DNA of 64,000 nucleotides, taken from assembly GCA_947389015.1 (NCBI GenBank), contig CANDVA010000013.1, positions 1 to 64,000 of the forward strand, written 5' to 3'. The position numbers were made by a program, and so were the translations under genes. The first letter of the stretch is position 1. Every line of letters starts with the position of its first letter. Shown piece after piece: positions 63,032-64,000 of this stretch. The notes under the pieces are model-generated. The model searched no databases. It worked only from the letters and a program-made list of their open reading frames with translations, and was not told the DNA's origin. This DNA is from an uncultured Clostridia bacterium. Lineage in GTDB: Bacteria > Bacillota > Clostridia > Oscillospirales > Ruminococcaceae.

Positions 63032-63679
63032 TCAACCGCTGTAATAGTTCATCTTCTTCTCGGCGAGGTTAAGCAAAAACGTCAGCAGCGCCGAGAATAA
63101 CAAATAGAACGCTCCGACATAGAACAGCGGCCAGAGTATCGACTTTACGGCGATAATGTTCTCCGCTGCCTTTACAAGCTCCGTCACGGCAATTACACGT
63201 GCCAGCGACGTATCCTTAACAAGCGTGATGATCTCGTTGCCCATTGGCGGCACTATGCGTTTTATTACCTGAAACAGCACGATCTTGAAGAATATCTGCG
63301 TTTTTGTCATTCCGAGAACCTGTCCAGCCTCGTACTGCCCCTTGGAAATACTCTCGATACCGCCGCGGTATATCTCCGAGAAGTAGCAGGAATAGTTGAT
63401 GATAAACGCGACCAGCACTGCGGTAAGACGCGGCAGCATGATATCCCAGTTCATCAGTCCGGGACCGTAGAATATCAATATTATCTGCAGCATAAGCGGA
63501 GTTCCGCGAATGATCCACACAAATACCTTTGTTATCCACTTTATAGGCGGAATTTTCGACATAGAGCCGAATGTGATGATAAGTCCAAGCGGCAGCGACG
63601 CGACGAGAGTTATGCCAAAAATTATCAGCGTAATTCCAAAACCGTCCGCAAGTTGGCGTGTTACGTCCCAAAAACTCAT
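63032..63679 (-). CDS. Amino acid ABC transporter permease (HisM/GlnP type)
   Basis: 215 residues, about five membrane helices. The EAA loop is SKGQYEAGQVLGMTKTQIFFKIVLFQ near 122-147, where the ATPase docks, and RGTPLMLQ near 58 is typical. It is between the binding-protein gene, separated by a partial terminator, and the ATPase gene. Import of a polar amino acid. Confidence 0.93.
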   Translation of the reverse strand: MSFWDVTRQLADGFGITLIIFGITLVASLPLGLIITFGSMSKIPPIKWITKVFVWIIRGTPLMLQIILIFYGPGLMNWDIMLPRLTAVLVAFIINYSCYFSEIYRGGIESISKGQYEAGQVLGMTKTQIFFKIVLFQVIKRIVPPMGNEIITLVKDTSLARVIAVTELVKAAENIIAVKSILWPLFYVGAFYLLFSALLTFLLNLAEKKMNYYSG

Positions 63680-63705
63680 ACGATTATTCCTCTTCTTTAA
63701 TTACA

Positions 63706-63737
63706 AAACACGGCGCGAGTTTTCCCGTGCCGTGTTT
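63706..63737 (-). terminator. Terminator/attenuator between binding protein and permease genes
   Basis: AAACACGGC and GCCGTGTTT pair over 9 bp, followed by TTG on the minus strand. Partial termination here would give more binding protein than membrane subunits, as is common in such operons. Confidence 0.75.
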
Positions 63738-63756
63738 ATTTCTCACAGAAACTTGA

Positions 63757-64000
63757 TCAAGCACCGAGCAGAAGCGCGTCGTCAAGATTGTACTTCTTCG
63801 CGATCTCAAGCAGCTTGCCCTCGGCAGCCAACTCGTCGATCGCCGCGTCGATTTTAGCAATAGTTTCGGTATCGCCAAGACGCGCGCCGATAGCGTACTC
63901 CTCATCGGTGTTCTGAATGTTCTCGAGAACCTTCAGATCCGCGTAATCGGTACCCTCTGCGGTAGCCGCCTTTGCCATTGTGAAGTCGATGATACAAGCG
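63757..64000 (-). CDS. Amino acid ABC transporter substrate-binding protein, C-terminal part
   Basis: Only the last 81 codons are in the window; the frame is open to position 64000. The visible end (IIDFTMAK, then YAIGARLGDTETIAKIDAAIDELAAEGKLLEIAKKYNL) matches the C-terminal lobe of SBP_bac_3 proteins, including the usual helper helices. The start, signal peptide and ligand site lie outside. First gene, within view, of the operon with the permease and ATPase. Confidence 0.88.
   Translation of the reverse strand, partial: ACIIDFTMAKAATAEGTDYADLKVLENIQNTDEEYAIGARLGDTETIAKIDAAIDELAAEGKLLEIAKKYNLDDALLLGA

Noticed and set aside
1-64000. CRISPR arrays, insertion sequences, tRNA or rRNA genes
   Set aside because: No regular short repeats with spacers, no transposase frames or terminal repeats, and no recognisable tRNA or rRNA were seen by eye; a dedicated scan (tRNA and rRNA models) would be needed to exclude small ones.

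Overview
The window looks like part of the chromosome of an anaerobic gut Firmicute, most likely of the Ruminococcaceae/Oscillospiraceae. The evidence is AGGAGG-type ribosome binding sites, TTGACA-17-TATAAT promoters often with TGATATAAT extended -10 elements, clostridial operon orders (mreBCD-mrdA near minD-mgsA; a pyr operon led by pyrR), ECF sigma/anti-sigma pairs, a GH5-type mannanase lipoprotein and an NPGTG-type surface protein. No rRNA, tRNA, CRISPR array, insertion sequence or complete prophage was seen. The assignment rests on sequence recognition only.

Region by region. 1-8.4 kb: an AT-rich minus-strand surface-polysaccharide operon from one strong promoter (three-domain HAD/GT4/GT2 protein, UDP-glucose dehydrogenase, DUF6270-GT61 protein cut by the window edge). 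8.6-15.7 kb: an orphan phage-tail-like protein, a transmembrane Ser/Thr kinase with an XRE regulator, and a large secreted wall-type protein; related TGCA-spacer-TGCA motifs lie upstream of these units. 15.9-23.2 kb: one seven-gene minus operon that starts with housekeeping genes (der, a membrane protein, plsY, gpsA) and ends with accessory ones (ANT(6)-like nucleotidyltransferase, Abi/HEPN, TerB-like). 23.3-24.5 kb: ECF sigma and anti-sigma. 24.6-28.1 kb: a DUF362 protein, then a TetR-ATPase-permease operon whose ATPase carries an in-frame amber codon.

28.2-38.5 kb: the plus-strand pyrimidine operon pyrR-pyrC-(PEBP)-pyrF-carA-carB-(membrane protein)-pyrK-pyrD. It has a clear promoter, a PyrR-binding hairpin with a CNGNGA loop, an attenuator terminator at the start and a terminator at the end; pyrB and pyrE are not here. 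38.6-40.2 kb: an ECF-like sigma factor fused to a second domain that keeps its own internal ribosome binding site. 40.3-46.2 kb: a minus-strand response regulator, ABC ATPase, three paralogous permeases, a permuted NlpC/P60-like protein and a histidine kinase, with tandem 11-nt repeats likely bound by the regulator, a long inverted repeat and a 16-codon remnant of a fourth permease.

46.3-56.1 kb: a GH25/Cpl-7 lysozyme, mgsA, a MinD-like ATPase, mrdA (PBP2), mreD, mreC, an unrecognised small gene, mreB, a mannanase lipoprotein and ackA, all on the minus strand. 56.2-61.4 kb, plus strand: tmcAL, then overlapping murL-murD2-like genes that point to the alternative route for D-glutamate in peptidoglycan, and a frameshifted XRE-methyltransferase gene. 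61.4-64 kb: a CPBP protease and an amino-acid ABC transporter whose binding protein runs off the window.
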